Source: Macrosoma leucophasiata (taxonomy: Eukaryota; Arthropoda; Insecta; Lepidoptera; Hedylidae). From it: a stretch of DNA of 64,000 bases. Below are positions 45,126-56,754 of this stretch, piece after piece. The stretch lies in contig JAWQUS010000030.1 of NCBI GenBank assembly GCA_036365455.1, positions 3,534,001 through 3,598,000 of the forward strand, written 5' to 3'. The notes beneath the pieces are model-generated. The model did not search any database. It was not told where the DNA came from and saw only the letters and a program-made list of their open reading frames with translations. Both the position numbers and the translations under genes were made by a program. Position 1 is the first letter of the stretch, and the number at the start of each line of letters is the position of its first letter.

Positions 45126-48100
45126 ATGCCGAAAGTGGTAGTGCATTACTTCCCGATCAAGGCTATGGCGGAGGCCATCCGTATGCTGTTGGCGTACGGG
45201 GGCCAGGAGTTTGAAGACCACCGCATCCCACACGAGGAGTGGCCTAAGTTTAAACCTAGTTCGTTTAATTCCTTTTTGTTGAATATATACTTTATTTATA
45301 TAACATATAAAATAATGAAGCGCGCATAGCCCATATAAAAATGTAGGTAGGTACATATTGTTTTATGACATTGCATTACTAGAAACCAATGAGGTTTGTC
45401 TCGAATGCTGAAAATCTCTGCCAAACAATTCACTAGGTACGCAGGTAGCATGGTAGCATTTACTAGTGGTAGAGTTCCTGTGTTTGAGCTAGAGGCGTAG
45501 GTACTTAATATATCTGCCAGCAAATGGTAGTGATCGTGTTCTGGTTATATGGTAATGTGTGGTCCCGTAAAACACTCGCAGAGGTGAGACAACTTAGGTC
45601 TCAGGAGTAGCAACGCATCTGCATTTGATCTCCGACTTTTGTGTGGATATCTATAGGCTGCAGATGTGATACCTATACTAGTTGCCATCATCATTACATA
45701 AAAAAATGAAATATAATCTGTTTACTTACCATCTATGAAAAAATTAATTGAACTGTTTATCTAAATCATAATCGGCTAGTTAAAATCTGTTTGTTACTTA
45801 GGCGCTTTGCAAATAGAGCAACTTTTGCAGCAACTGGCGTATGTCTGCCAACTGGCTGTTTACATATATTTCAATTGGACTGCACATATACATAGTACAT
45901 AGCAACTCGAGTTTCGCGTGCCAGTCGTCGTCAAAAGTTTTCAGTTGCTGTAATGGATTACTAGGTTAGTTCTTATTGGCCACAACTAGTAACTGTGAAA
46001 TATAATACCGGTTTTTAAAGTTGCCGGTTTCTGCAACTGCAAATCGCAAGGCATCGAGAGATTTCACACCCGCCCTCTTTCTCGCTGTGTCCGAAAATGC
46101 CAGTGCCGTTCAAAGAAGCTCACAAATTGATATCGATTCAAGCGCAAACGTTATAGCAACTACCAACTTTTTACAGGAAACTTTAGAAATGTTGATAGTT
46201 GTCTGAACTTAGTTGCTCCATGTGTGATGCGCCTTAACTACGTAATTAAATATTTTCAGTGATGTTATTCGGTCAGATGCCAATAATGGAGATTGACGGC
46301 AAGCAGTATGCGCAGAGCGTCGCCATCGCCCGCTACCTCGGCCGCAAGTACGGACTCGCCGGTGACGACATCGAGCAGGACTTCGAGATCGACCAGAACG
46401 TTGATTTCTTCAATGATATTCGAATTAGTAAGTTTATGTACAGAATACCAGCCAGTGGCGGACTGAGGTCATCTGAGGCTCGGGGCGGCATTTGGAGGCA
46501 TTTAGGCATCCAAATGCCGCCCCGAGCTCTTTCGTACATATAAGTTAAATTAAGGAGCAAAATAAAAATAAAGAAAAAAAGGTCTTTACCCTCTCTGCCT
46601 CTGAATGAGTTCTAAAATCTAAAAGGTAGATTTAAAATACTCATCAAGAAAAAAAAAGGGCTCACAGTCGACCTTCGGAGGCTCCTAGAACCGGAGGTCT
46701 ATGGCGGACCGCCCCAGCCTTTCTTTTCTTTTCTTTCTTGCCTTACTGAACGTAACGTAACGTTACTTCATGCCTGTAATCCTCGAAGAAGGCATGCAAT
46801 CAAACATACATACAAACACCGTCGAATCGCCGGTTACGTTTTCGCCCATGTAACAAGTGGCGAGCCTGTTGACATATCCGGGCACTAATCTACTTGAAGA
46901 TCAATAGACATGTAGGTATGTAACAAGATCTTGATTTTATTTAAAATATTGGACACCCTATTTATACGATATGGGCACGTATACGATTGAAATATCTGGT
47001 CAATTTTTGTTGGTCACATCATGAAATGGTCACATTTCATAACATGATCGAATATTGACCATAAGGCCACGACATACAAATTCAACCTCAGATAGCCTTG
47101 TTTCGGCGCCTCTGCTTCAAATCATTATGTACATACCTCAGTATTTAAAGTATGTTAAACTTCATTTCAACAGAGGCCGGTGCTGTCTTTCAAGAAAAAG
47201 ATGAAGCGGTGAAAGCCAGAATGCAAGAGGATTTGGTAAAGAACCACTATCCAGTCCTGTTAAAGAAGTTGGACGAAATAATTCGTAGCAACAACGGACA
47301 TATTGCCGCGGGGAAGGTAGATTGATCAATATTTTGGGTGTTAATGAAAGAAAGAAATATTTTTATTTCGAATAGATTTTTACAGATAGGTACTTTCAAA
47401 GCGTCAAGAAATCATAAATTACCTAGAGTAAATAACCATTACATGTCTTATAGTAAAAGCAAAAACATACATTAATAGTAAATTAAAATTAGAATTTCTC
47501 TCTTCAATCTATTTAACGAAAGGTTATTGGCGCTAAACCAATGTATAGGAGAGAGAGAGCAATTTTTACACTGTCAAAATTTTCCTCCTGTCTTTTAATT
47601 TTGAACACTAAAGAAGTATCGTCAGCAAGCAATCCTATATCTTGACCATGATTGATAATGTAGGGTACAAAGGGACCAAAAACATATAACAAAGTTGCCC
47701 GTATACATTATCGAGAACTTTGTTGTGTACCTATAACCAAAAATTATGCCACAAGAGTGAAAAAAAAGAAAATAAAGTTCAAGGGTGGCAACACATCTGC
47801 ATTTTGATTTCTGGTTTTGTGGAGATATCTATACGCTGCTAAAGTTACCAGCTATATGAATCACATATTTGATTGAACTATTTTTATTCCATAAAGAATT
47901 GGCGTGTGTCGAGTGAATCACTGTGCTATAAGCTGCAGTAAAAGAATTGACAGCATACATATTAATAAATTAATAAATTTGATTTGGTAGACATCCATAG
48001 AGTTTGAGGGTTTCAAGGAACCCTTATAATTTCGCCATGTCCGTCTGTTTGACTGTCTGTCTGTCCGTCTGCGGTTTAGCGCAAAAACTTTTGTTACTAG

Positions 48101-48829
48101 AGACTTGAAATTTTAACCTTAATCACGCCGACAAAGTAGTAGAATATAAACATGAAAAAATATTTTTATTTAAGGTACCTCCCCTATACAAGTAACGCGC
48201 GGATAACTCTTATTTTTCGTTTTGTATATAGTGTGGGATATCGTCGGATAGGTTTTCAAAACTGTTAAGGGCTTTAGTTAATGTTTATGACTTATTGAGC
48301 TTTAAAGTGCCAATTTTGGTTAAAGTCAAGTGCCCCCCCCTCTACCAACTAAACGGTTGTCGTTGGAAATTCAAACGTTTCGGCAATAGTACGTAAAAAA
48401 AACGATAACGAAATTAAAAGGAAAACTATCACACTTAAGTTGAATTTACAAGTTTGCGAGTAGTAGTGTCGACCAAATGTATTTTAATCGAAAATTTCGA
48501 GCAACTTCATAGACAATATTTATTTATTTTTTCATTACATTACTCAAACCCAAAAACGACGGAACTTACACTGCGCGTACACCGACTAGCATTTGACCTG
48601 TTTTAACTTTTTTTTGTTATTGATTATTAATGAAGATAATTCTGAAACTTATTTTCAGCTCACATGGGCAGACTTCTTATTTGCCGGTGTCTATGACGCG
48701 TTCAAATACCTCCTTCAGATGCCAGATTTGGACGAACAATACCCCAGCTTCAAGAAAGTCCAAGACACCGTTCTCGCTATACCTAAAGTGAAGGCTTATG
48801 TTGACGCTGCCCCTAAGACTGACTACTAA
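45126..48829 (+). CDS. GstS: Sigma-class glutathione S-transferase GST-2
   Basis: Four coding exons: 45126-45258, 46260-46427, 47174-47316 and 48659-48829; 204 residues, the usual length for insect sigma GSTs. It begins [20 protein letters not shown] with Tyr8, then W39, K43, FGQMP and QS at 63-64. Exon 3 is the helical part ([34 protein letters not shown]) and exon 4 begins [13 protein letters not shown] and ends PKTDY. Introns 2-3 have normal sites, but the exon 1 donor is A|GTTCGT, weak at +3 and +4. It is needed to keep frame and is shared with GST-3. If it is not used, translation ends after 67 codons. A polyadenylation hexamer lies at 49079. Intron 1 has a family B repeat in the same place as GST-3. 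Confidence 0.94.
46478..46527. repeat. Perfect 19 bp GC-rich hairpin in GST-2 intron 2
   Basis: gctcggggcggcatttgga (46478-46496) and its exact reverse complement (46509-46527) flank a 12-base loop. It starts 50 bases after the exon 2 donor. The matching intron of GST-3 lacks it. Confidence 0.75.
47990..48180 (-). repeat. Family E dispersed repeat in GST-2 intron 3
   Basis: Reverse copy of the repeat at 16.16-16.39 kb (ggaacccttataatttcgcc, gtctgtctgtccgtctgcgg). Absent from GST-3 intron 3 at this position. Confidence 0.6.
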
Positions 48830-49123
48830 TCAGCCTATAGCCGTCCACTGCTGGACGTATTACTCACGGGATAAAGTCACACAGTAATGAAATAAGTTCC
48901 ACGGCAAATTGCTGATCAAATTGTATAGTTTTGTTGTTCATTGATTTATTATTTGTTTGGTATTTCCGAAAGTAGGCATATACCTACCTAGTCAATCACA
49001 ACTGAATTGTTAATGGTATCAAATGATTTAGCAAAACTTGTTTTTGTTGTGATAAGGATTACTTAGATAAGTTTTGAAAATAAACACTTATTCATGATTA
49101 TTAAGCGTTTTATTTGCCAAGTG

Positions 49124-50227
49124 GGGTTATTCGTCATCTCGCCCAACAAATGCTCGCACGATCGGGCGAGTTGGCACTTTTCGAATTTACTTAATATTTC
49201 TATCGCCAACTCGCACGCTCATACAAAGTACAGTCAGGTAAATAAATTTTAAATAAAATTTTAGAAACGACTTCGAATAAAACGATATTATATTATCTGA
49301 AATAGATTTATACAAAAAACTACTTTAATAAAACGGACGGAAACTATCAAAGAGGATTCCGACGCTAAAAGAATAGCGCTCTTCTACACCACACCACCGA
49401 GCTAAACAGATTTGTGCAGAAGGATAGCGCTATCTTTTTTTCTTTATCTAACTTTATCCCAATCGTGGTAAAAATCGTGTTCTGTGATAATTGTACCTAT
49501 TGACAATTATTGTATGTTATAAGAAGTAGTTATAATAAGCCAAATGCTTTTGTGATATTGTTAATTCTATTTATATTTTGATTACAGCTATCTTACAATG
49601 AGAAGATAAATATTATCAAACTTTATATTTAACAGGATCAAAAAAATTACTGTAAAACAGAAAGATACTTGTGCTATTGATAAATATATTACTACCACAG
49701 TTACCGAACTCTGACTCGGAAACATAAGTATTGAATTATGTATCGAAAGTCTTGTATTACATTTTTTTTAATATTTTGATTTGACAACTAATAAGAACAA
49801 AAATCGTAATCTGTGATAATTATATTGACAATTATTGTAATGTTATAAGAAGTAGGTAGTTATAATAAGCCAAATGCTTTTGTGATATTGTTGATTTAAT
49901 TTTGTATATTTGTTTACATTTTTATACTTAGATAATAACAAGGCACATTCTTTTGTGATATTGTTGAATCTATTTTATATTATTTATTACATCTTTTGAT
50001 AGAAATATGTATCTAAAATTATGATATACCTAATAAGATTTTGTTTTATTTTAAAGTCCAACCATAAAATACGTTTTTAAAAAAGATTTTTGTAGTTGAC
50101 TGTACACAACACAATCCCCTCTCATTTTTATGGTCGGGCGAGTTGACGACGGATATATTATTAAAATTTAAAAGGTGCCAAGTCGCCCAATCAGACGAGT
50201 TTTGTCGGGCGAGATGACGAATAACCC
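49124..50227. mobile_element. 1,104 bp TIR element downstream of GST-2
   Basis: Perfect 21 bp inverted ends start gggttattcgtcatctcgcc. The target gccaagtg is duplicated at 49116-49123 and 50228-50235. The paralogous site upstream of GST-2 (42222-42229) has a single copy, so it is an insertion after the tandem duplication or lost from one unit. Subterminal cgggcgagttgg motifs repeat near both ends. Inside, a segment of about 110 bp (ataagccaaatgcttttgtg) is repeated at 49.5 and 49.85 kb with a partial third copy. No transposase ORF. Superfamily is unresolved (8 bp duplication fits hAT, P or Merlin). Confidence 0.9.
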
Positions 50228-50484
50228 GCCAAGTGTAGAGTAGACAAGTGTTATTCAAATTTCATAATCATTTTCAACTAAGTTGCTATAGTAATGGATA
50301 AATAGTTAAATACCCTTTAACCTAGATTTCACCAAAGTCTTAATCGAGTTTAAAACTGAACTTGAGTTAAGCTCGATGTTTGATTTTCACTGCTACTTAA
50401 CTGTGATACACGAAAACAAACTTAAGAAAATAACTGTTAGTTGTGAAACTACCCTTCGTTCGCGTGACTGTCTCTGTGTTTTTA

Positions 50485-50560
50485 CTACAATCTAGGTATT
50501 ACTCTTTTTCAACCAAACGACTACAGTGGTTTGATTGAGAAAGAGTAATAGATTGTAAAT
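50485..50560. repeat. Inverted repeat upstream of GST-3
   Basis: acaatctaggtattactctt ... gagtaatagattgt with ttcaaccaaac / tggtttgattga nearer the centre forms a hairpin with arms of about 28 bp. The equivalent in the GST-2 unit lies near 42489-42545 and is partly lost. Confidence 0.5.
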
Positions 50561-51120
50561 CACCGCACATCCTCAAGCTACTGTGCTTATTCATGAACCA
50601 GATTTATGGGACACTGTCTACTGGGACATGTAATAAAAAACAGATTAAGTACAATTTTTTGTGCTCTGCGTAAAATAAAAACAATCTTTACACATTATGA
50701 GCCCTTTTTGATACATTTGATTCAGAAAGGGCACGATTTCTAGCTTACTTTACCTAATAGTGGCAGTCTAACCAGGGAGACAGGGCACAATAGATGTAGT
50801 GTAGTGTAATAGCTGTCTAAACATACATACCTACCTGTCGTTTCTATCAAGTCGCAGATGTAAACCGGCGGCAAAAGTAATGAATCACATGATTATTTTA
50901 CCAGTTTCATAATTCAAAAATATATCGTTCATTGGTTTTGAATAGTCACTTCGAAAAAGGTAAAAGATAAATCGTTAAACTCCACGTAACAAAAAGAGGT
51001 ACTAAGATAATGATATTGGCACTGATGAACTACCTAATCCAACACCAATGATGAAATACCTCCGCGAAAGATATTTCGCCGAGGTATTGTTCAGCAGTGG
51101 CAATAGCAGCAATGTTTAGG

Positions 51121-51306
51121 CTGAAAATATAGCTTCAGTAATAAAAGAAAACCAATTAAAATTGTTTACATTGTGTCTGCACCTTTATTTCCGCGGGGGC
51201 CGGCCGGTATGCGGCAGCCGGCGTCGCTCGCGAGAACAGCAATTTGCCCATTGAGGCGCTCACACGCGTGACCTGTAGTAGTTTTACCAGAGCATCCTAA
51301 ACTATT
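51121..51306 (+). promoter_or_regulatory. Promoter region and non-coding first exon of GST-3
   Basis: Near-identical to 44416-44601 upstream of GST-2, with the same GC-rich block and the donor actatt|GTAAGT at 51307. The coding exon follows the acceptor ctag (52781-52784). Conservation of this non-coding block while neighbouring intergenic DNA has indels suggests promoter function or simply recent duplication. Confidence 0.6.
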
Positions 51307-52363
51307 GTAAGTAGTTTTTACGTTTAATTTAGTTGTTTTATTATTAACTGTGTTAATTCAATTAATAAAGAGTATTATTTATTCGTACTTATTAAATAGA
51401 AACATACTATGTCGGTAGGTGTACCTGTTTTGAAGAACCACTAGAATAATCTTATATTCTCAAATAGTAATTTTAACTTAAGATAAACCGGCTCTTGTAT
51501 GTGGTGTTTTTGTGATGTGTTTTGTTGTACGTGTTTAATGATTGATTTTCCATCCAGCCGTTATTAAACATGGGTTTGTACAATCACGCTTGGGTAAACT
51601 ACATATTGTAAGTACCTATCTATCTATTGTGACGGTTATATTGTTTCTAATTATAGAGCGCACCTACTCTTTTTTGTTACCTACGTGGAGTTTAGCGATT
51701 TATCATTGGATTTATCTTTTACCTTTTTCGAAGTGACTATCGGAGAATTGGCCACTTGATGTTTTAGCACATTTTTCTAGACATTATTCCGAATCGAATG
51801 AGGAAAACCACACGTTCTACGTGTGGTTTTACTAGTAGTTTTTCCTCCTGTAGTTACCTATTTTACGACCATTATCTCTACTTAAAGGTATTTCACCATT
51901 TTCAACTTGTGAACTAAAATGTTTTAGATAAAACGATCTTAAAAGTGATAATGTAGTTTTTTTTACCGCCAATATTTTGTATAGAACATTGCCGCTTTAG
52001 ATTTAGTCCGCAGCTTTAAAAAAAATGATATTATATGTTACAAGCTCATTGTTTAGAAATGTCAAGTAGGTAATTTGCCCAACCACAAAATTGAACGTAT
52101 GTGATTAAACTAATTAAGGTACCTATTGCTATTGAGAAATAATAATTTAAGAAATAAAATAGTGAAAATTAATCTTATTACTAGCGATTGTTAAATAACG
52201 GTATTCGGGTTACGCTACTGGTGCGACAGTGTGCGTGTGGTCGTAGGTAGAGGAAAGGTAAGTATGCGTAGGGTGTGTATACTGTTCATACAAATTGAAA
52301 ACTAACCTTTTTCTTAAATTAGAAATATTAAAAACATAAACTTGTAATTCTAGTTCATGTAAA

Positions 52364-52672
52364 CGTAACTTCACGCCTGTAATCCCCGAAGGGGTAGGCA
52401 GAGGTAAATGCATGCATTCAATCATACATGCAAACACCCACGACTCGCCGGTTACGTTTTGGTCCATGTAACAGGTGGCGAACCTGTTGCCATCTCCGGG
52501 CACATTACCAAACTCCGGGGTACTGGGAAACTTCCAGAAAATGGAAAAATCACAATAGAACCAGAGATAAAGGATTTTAAACCGTTATCTCTGATAGTCA
52601 CCGACCCGGGAATCGAACCCAGGACCTCCAGCGTAGTAGTAGTGGCCTGCTACCACTACGCTACTGAGGCAG
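52364..52672 (-). mobile_element. tRNA-headed SINE (family A), well preserved
   Basis: On the minus strand it starts tgcctcagtagcgtagtggt (A-box-like), has ggttcgattcccgggtc (B box) and ends gtgaagttacgt after a C-rich/G-rich pair (ccccgaagggg). About 310 bp. It lies in the 5' UTR intron of GST-3 and is absent from GST-2 intron at that place. Confidence 0.75.
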
Positions 52673-52788
52673 TTTAGTTCATGTATTTTGATTATAACTC
52701 GATTATCTAATCGGAGTGTTTGAGAGTGTGAGTTATTCCCCTTACACGTCGTATTTGAAGTTGTACATATTTTTTATTTTCTAGAACA

Positions 52789-55700
52789 ATGCCGAAAGTG
52801 GTGGTGCATTACTTCCCGATCAAGGCTATGGCGGAGGCCATCCGTATGCTGTTGGCGTACGGGGGCCAGGAGTTTGAAGACCACCGCGTCACACACGAGG
52901 AGTGGCCTAAGTTCAAACCTAGTTCGTTCAGTTCGTTTATTTAATATTAAATTTATTTACTGGTGGTAGAGTTCCTGTTTTGGAGCTAGAGGCGTAGGCA
53001 CTATCGCGTTACCTAAATACCTATGCCGGCAAATTCGTATCCGGGTTAGATGGTAATATGTGAACCCGTAAAACTCTCGGCAAAGGTAGACGACTTAGGC
53101 CTCGGGATAGTACAACGCATCCACATTTTGGTCTCCGGCTTTTGTGTGTACCTATATATAAGGCCGCAGATATCATATAATTATGCCTCTCATTACATAA
53201 AGAATGGTTTATAAATTGTTGCCTGAACTGGTTTTTGTGTCGATGTCTATTGAAAATACCATCAATGGAAAACTTAATTGAACCCTCTATCTGTTGGTTA
53301 CTTAACTAAGTATACATAATTAAACATTTTCAGCGATGTTGTTCGGCCAGATGCCGATAATGGAGATTGACGGCAAGCAGTATGCACAGAGCGTCGCCAT
53401 CGCCCGCTACCTCGGCCGCAAGTACGGACTCGCCGGTGACGACATCGAGCAGGACTTTGAGATCGACCAGAACGTTGATTTCTTCACTGATATTCGAATT
53501 AGTAAGTTTGTGTACTTTTGAAAGTAACGTAACTTCATGCCTGTCCCCGTAGGGGTAGGCAGAGGTTAATGCATTAATTCAAGTATACATACAAACACCC
53601 TCGATGGGCCGGTTACATTTTGGCCCATGTCTCATTTGAATATGGACATGTTTATCAATTATTGTTATTCGTTTAAAGAAAAATGGAAAGAAACATTTGA
53701 CTTCAGGCGAGTCTCGAACTCGCGGCCACTGGGAATCTAGTCCAGTCGCTCTTCCAACTGAGCTACTGAAGTCCTGCCCGATTTGTCAAATCGTTCCTTC
53801 ACATTTATTGCATTGCTTTATGGTAGCAGTAGCGCCATCTATTGCCAAACTATGCTAGTTAGGCAACCGATATAATAGATTTTGCAGTTTATTGAATATC
53901 GTAAAGAAGTCGCTTTTACCCTTAATAATTGTTTTATATTATTTCGCATTAACACATGCTTGTGAAATAGATTTTTTTTAATTTTTCTTTCCATTTTTCT
54001 TTAAAAAAATATATTCCACAAGAATGTGTTAATGCGAAATAATATAAAACAATTATTGTTATTCGCTTTAAATTATTTTGTTTGATTTCGTAGGGATGAA
54101 TAACATGCTTAGTACAAAAACTATCGCCTGGCAAGGACTAACCAGTCACGTCATCTGGATTTCTGATGAGAAAAGTTAAGTACTTCCACATTTTAGATCT
54201 GGCTCGATTGCGACCGGTTGTTCGGATATTTAATTTTAAATAAATATCACGATTTGTTTACTGCAAATGAGCGACTCAATCGTATAGCAATAGCAGGCTA
54301 ATTGATGTACAATTTACATTAGATGATACGCTCCAAAGAGTATACAAATACTACGTATAGGCTCGATACATTATTTATTGAATTTGTGCTTACAATTTCG
54401 TCGTCATGGAAACACACTTCCGTCGTCATGAAAACACCACTACTTAATATTTAAAGTGATCTGTGATAATATTATCACAGTCTAAAGACGAAAAACGAAC
54501 GTGTGTGATATTATTATGATTATGACGCAAAAATTATGGTCGCAAAACTGTGGCTGCCAGATCTAAAATATGGAAGTATTTTTTCTCATCAGAAATCCAG
54601 ATGACGTGCAGGGCTGATCCTTGCCAGGCGATGGTTATGGTACTAAGCATATTATGTCTCATCCCTGCAAACATTTCTAGGCTTACAGGCGTTCCGATAC
54701 TCGAAGGGTTCACTAGCTCTTGGACCATAAGTGGTGCTTGTCACCCGAAATGAATAAATACATTTTTGATTTTGATACTTGAAGATCAATACATGTATGT
54801 AACACGTTCTTGATTTTATTTAAATCGTGGACACCCTATTTTTACGATATCGACAATCTTGGTTGTACACCATTAAACGAATACGATTGAAATATCTAGT
54901 CAATTTATGTCCATCACATCATGAAATGGTCAATTTTACGTTAGGCCACGCACGACATAAACAATAATATTCAACCTCAGATGGCCTTGTTTCGGCGCCT
55001 CTGCTTCAAATCTTTTTTACGTAAGTATTAAAAGTATATAAAACTGAATTTCAACAGAGGCCGGTGCTGTATTCCATGAAAAAGATGAAGCGGTGAAAGC
55101 CAGAATGCAAGAGGATTTGGTAAAGAATCACTATCCATTCCTGTTGAAGAAGTTGGACGAAACTATTCGTAGCAACAACGGACATATCGCCGCGGGGAAG
55201 GTAGATTGATCTTTATTTTGTGTGTTAATGAATAAACTAATAATCTACTGGTCTTCTTCTTCTTTTCGAGTCAGCGGCTCTATTACGTCAAAGGAGATGT
55301 TGCGAGCAGGGCTCTGGTTCGTATACTACCTCAAAAAATTGGTGAAAGAAGAAGCCGAAAAAAATACAATTAATTTATTCAAGAATATATTTTAGAGTTA
55401 CAACCACATTTAATTCAAACGATTTTATCATTTTCAACCATGTTCAACATGGCGGTAATACGGCCTACGCTTGGGATAGTACCTATGTAGATAAAACAAA
55501 ACTAATGCTATCTGTATCTTACTAGTGCATCACATATTAACAAAAAAACGATGTATCGAATCGATCAATTTAAAGAAGTTCCGATGAATTTCTTTAAATT
55601 GGAAATCGATAAGTATCGATTATTAGTGAAATTTGTCAAAATGACATTGCCCGCCATATTCGCCATGTTGGTTTTGAGTTGCAATTCTAACTGCAGATGT

Positions 55701-56663
55701 TTTGTAACTGCAAACAAAGCTATATAAGTGAAAATATGCAGTAAAAAACGTTTTTATATTGATTTTGCCTGTTAATGATATTGTGTACAATACATGGCCG
55801 GAGGTCCAAATATTTTTGCAACATCCCTAAAAGTTTTGTCCGCACAATACCTCGCTATAGCGACAGCATCATCATTTGCCTTTTGGAGGTTCTCTAAATT
55901 GCAGGAGCAGGGGGTCAATGGGCATTGAAACATATTTAATTCAAATACAAATTCAAATAATTTATTGCATCACATATGGTTATGTTTCATCATCTGAAAT
56001 GGAGCCCCACAATAACATTGTTCCGTAGACGGAGTCCCAATGGCGCCACGGTGATGTTGCAGTGTTGCCAATGCTACGGCAATTACCGTTATCTGCCGAG
56101 AAACTTTTAGGGCTTTCGGGCCAAGAAATCAAGCGCAATTCACTGGTGGTTTCATGGTGGTAGCGTAGGCCCTGAATTTTTTATGGCCCGAATAGGGTAA
56201 TTGCCGTAGCACTGGCAACACTGTAGTATTGGTAGTATTAAGCACTATCGTGTTTCGATTAGCAACAACAATTTGGGTTTCAGTTCAAGGGTGGCAACAC
56301 ATTCGCATCTTTATTTCTGGTTTTGTGCAAATATCTACTGGTCTAGGCTGCAACAGTTGCCAGCCAAATAAATCACATACTTGATTAACTTACCTTAACC
56401 TATTCCATAAAATTTGATTAGGTCTCTACAGATTTTTAACTTTTTGTTTGTGAAGGATTAACATTGAAGATAATTCCGAAACTTATTTCCAGCTCACCTG
56501 GGCAGATTTCGTATTTGCCGGCTTCTACGACGCGTTCAAAGTACTCCTCCAGATGACAGACTTGGACAAACAGTACCCCAGCTTCAAGAAAGTCCAGGAG
56601 ACCGTTCTCGCTATCCCTAAAGTGAAGGCTTACGTTGACGCTGCTCCTAAGGCTGATTGGTGA
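52789..56663 (+). CDS. GstS: Sigma-class glutathione S-transferase GST-3
   Basis: Four coding exons: 52789-52921, 53334-53501, 55058-55200 and 56493-56663; 204 residues. It is a close tandem copy of GST-2. Differences include VT for IP in exon 1, T45 for M45, FTDIR for FNDIR, DETIR for DEIIR in exon 3, and an exon 4 with [19 protein letters not shown] and a C-terminus PKADW. All sigma GSH-site residues (Tyr8, W39, K43, Q50, P52, Q63, S64) are kept. The weak donor A|GTTCGT after exon 1 is shared with GST-2. Introns contain a tRNA-like element, a foldback, an inverted 112 bp pair and a hAT-like MITE. Expected role is glutathione conjugation as for the other copies. Confidence 0.94.
53699..53773 (-). 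tRNA. tRNA-like sequence with a 9-base anticodon loop
   Basis: The minus strand has a perfect acceptor stem (gacttca / tgaagtc), D stem (gctc / gagc), T arm (gcgag ttcgaga ctcgc) and anticodon stem (actgg / ccagt), but the anticodon loop is 9 bases (actagattc), not 7. It is followed by caaatgtttctttccatttt, related to the tail after the 14.36 and 23.04 kb tRNA-like sequences. Probably a tRNA-mimicking part of a mobile element in GST-3 intron 2. Confidence 0.5.
53927..54054. mobile_element. Palindromic element next to the tRNA-like sequence
   Basis: Arms 53927-53964 and 54017-54054 are inverted repeats with one mismatch over 38 bases (core cgcattaacacatgcttgtg). A direct repeat caattattgttattcg occurs at about 53656 and 54050, bracketing both the tRNA-like sequence and this palindrome. 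A related core (cgcaataacacatgcg) lies near the tRNA-like copy at 14.1 kb. Confidence 0.65.
54092..54666. repeat. Inverted pair of 112 bp segments
   Basis: 54092-54203 (agggatgaataacatgctta start) and 54555-54666 are inverted, diverged copies (shared core atctggatttctgatgagaa). Between them is AT-rich DNA with a start of the 38.5 kb element (cacagtctaaag at 54477). In GST-3 intron 2. Confidence 0.65.
55210..56040. other. GST-3 intron 3, mostly unassigned AT-rich DNA
   Basis: No exon or known repeat recognised. A short near-palindrome (aatttaaagaa / tttctttaaatt) lies at about 55568-55600. Confidence 0.4.
56060..56223. mobile_element. hAT-like 164 bp MITE in GST-3 intron 3
   Basis: 28 bp inverted ends start cagtgttgccaatgctacgg with one mismatch. 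Flanks tgatgttg and tagtattg match at 5 of 8 bases. Non-coding. Confidence 0.7.
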
Positions 56664-56754
56664 AATGCTATTAGGAGGTAGTTCCATATTATGATTCCAG
56701 GCCTTTCCTTATCAACCGTATTGTACCTCACCGGATCTTTTAAAATACAACCAG

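Noticed and set aside
53367..53552. 61-residue frame in GST-3 exon 2, alternate frame
   Set aside because: Shadow of the true exon in a GC-rich coding stretch.
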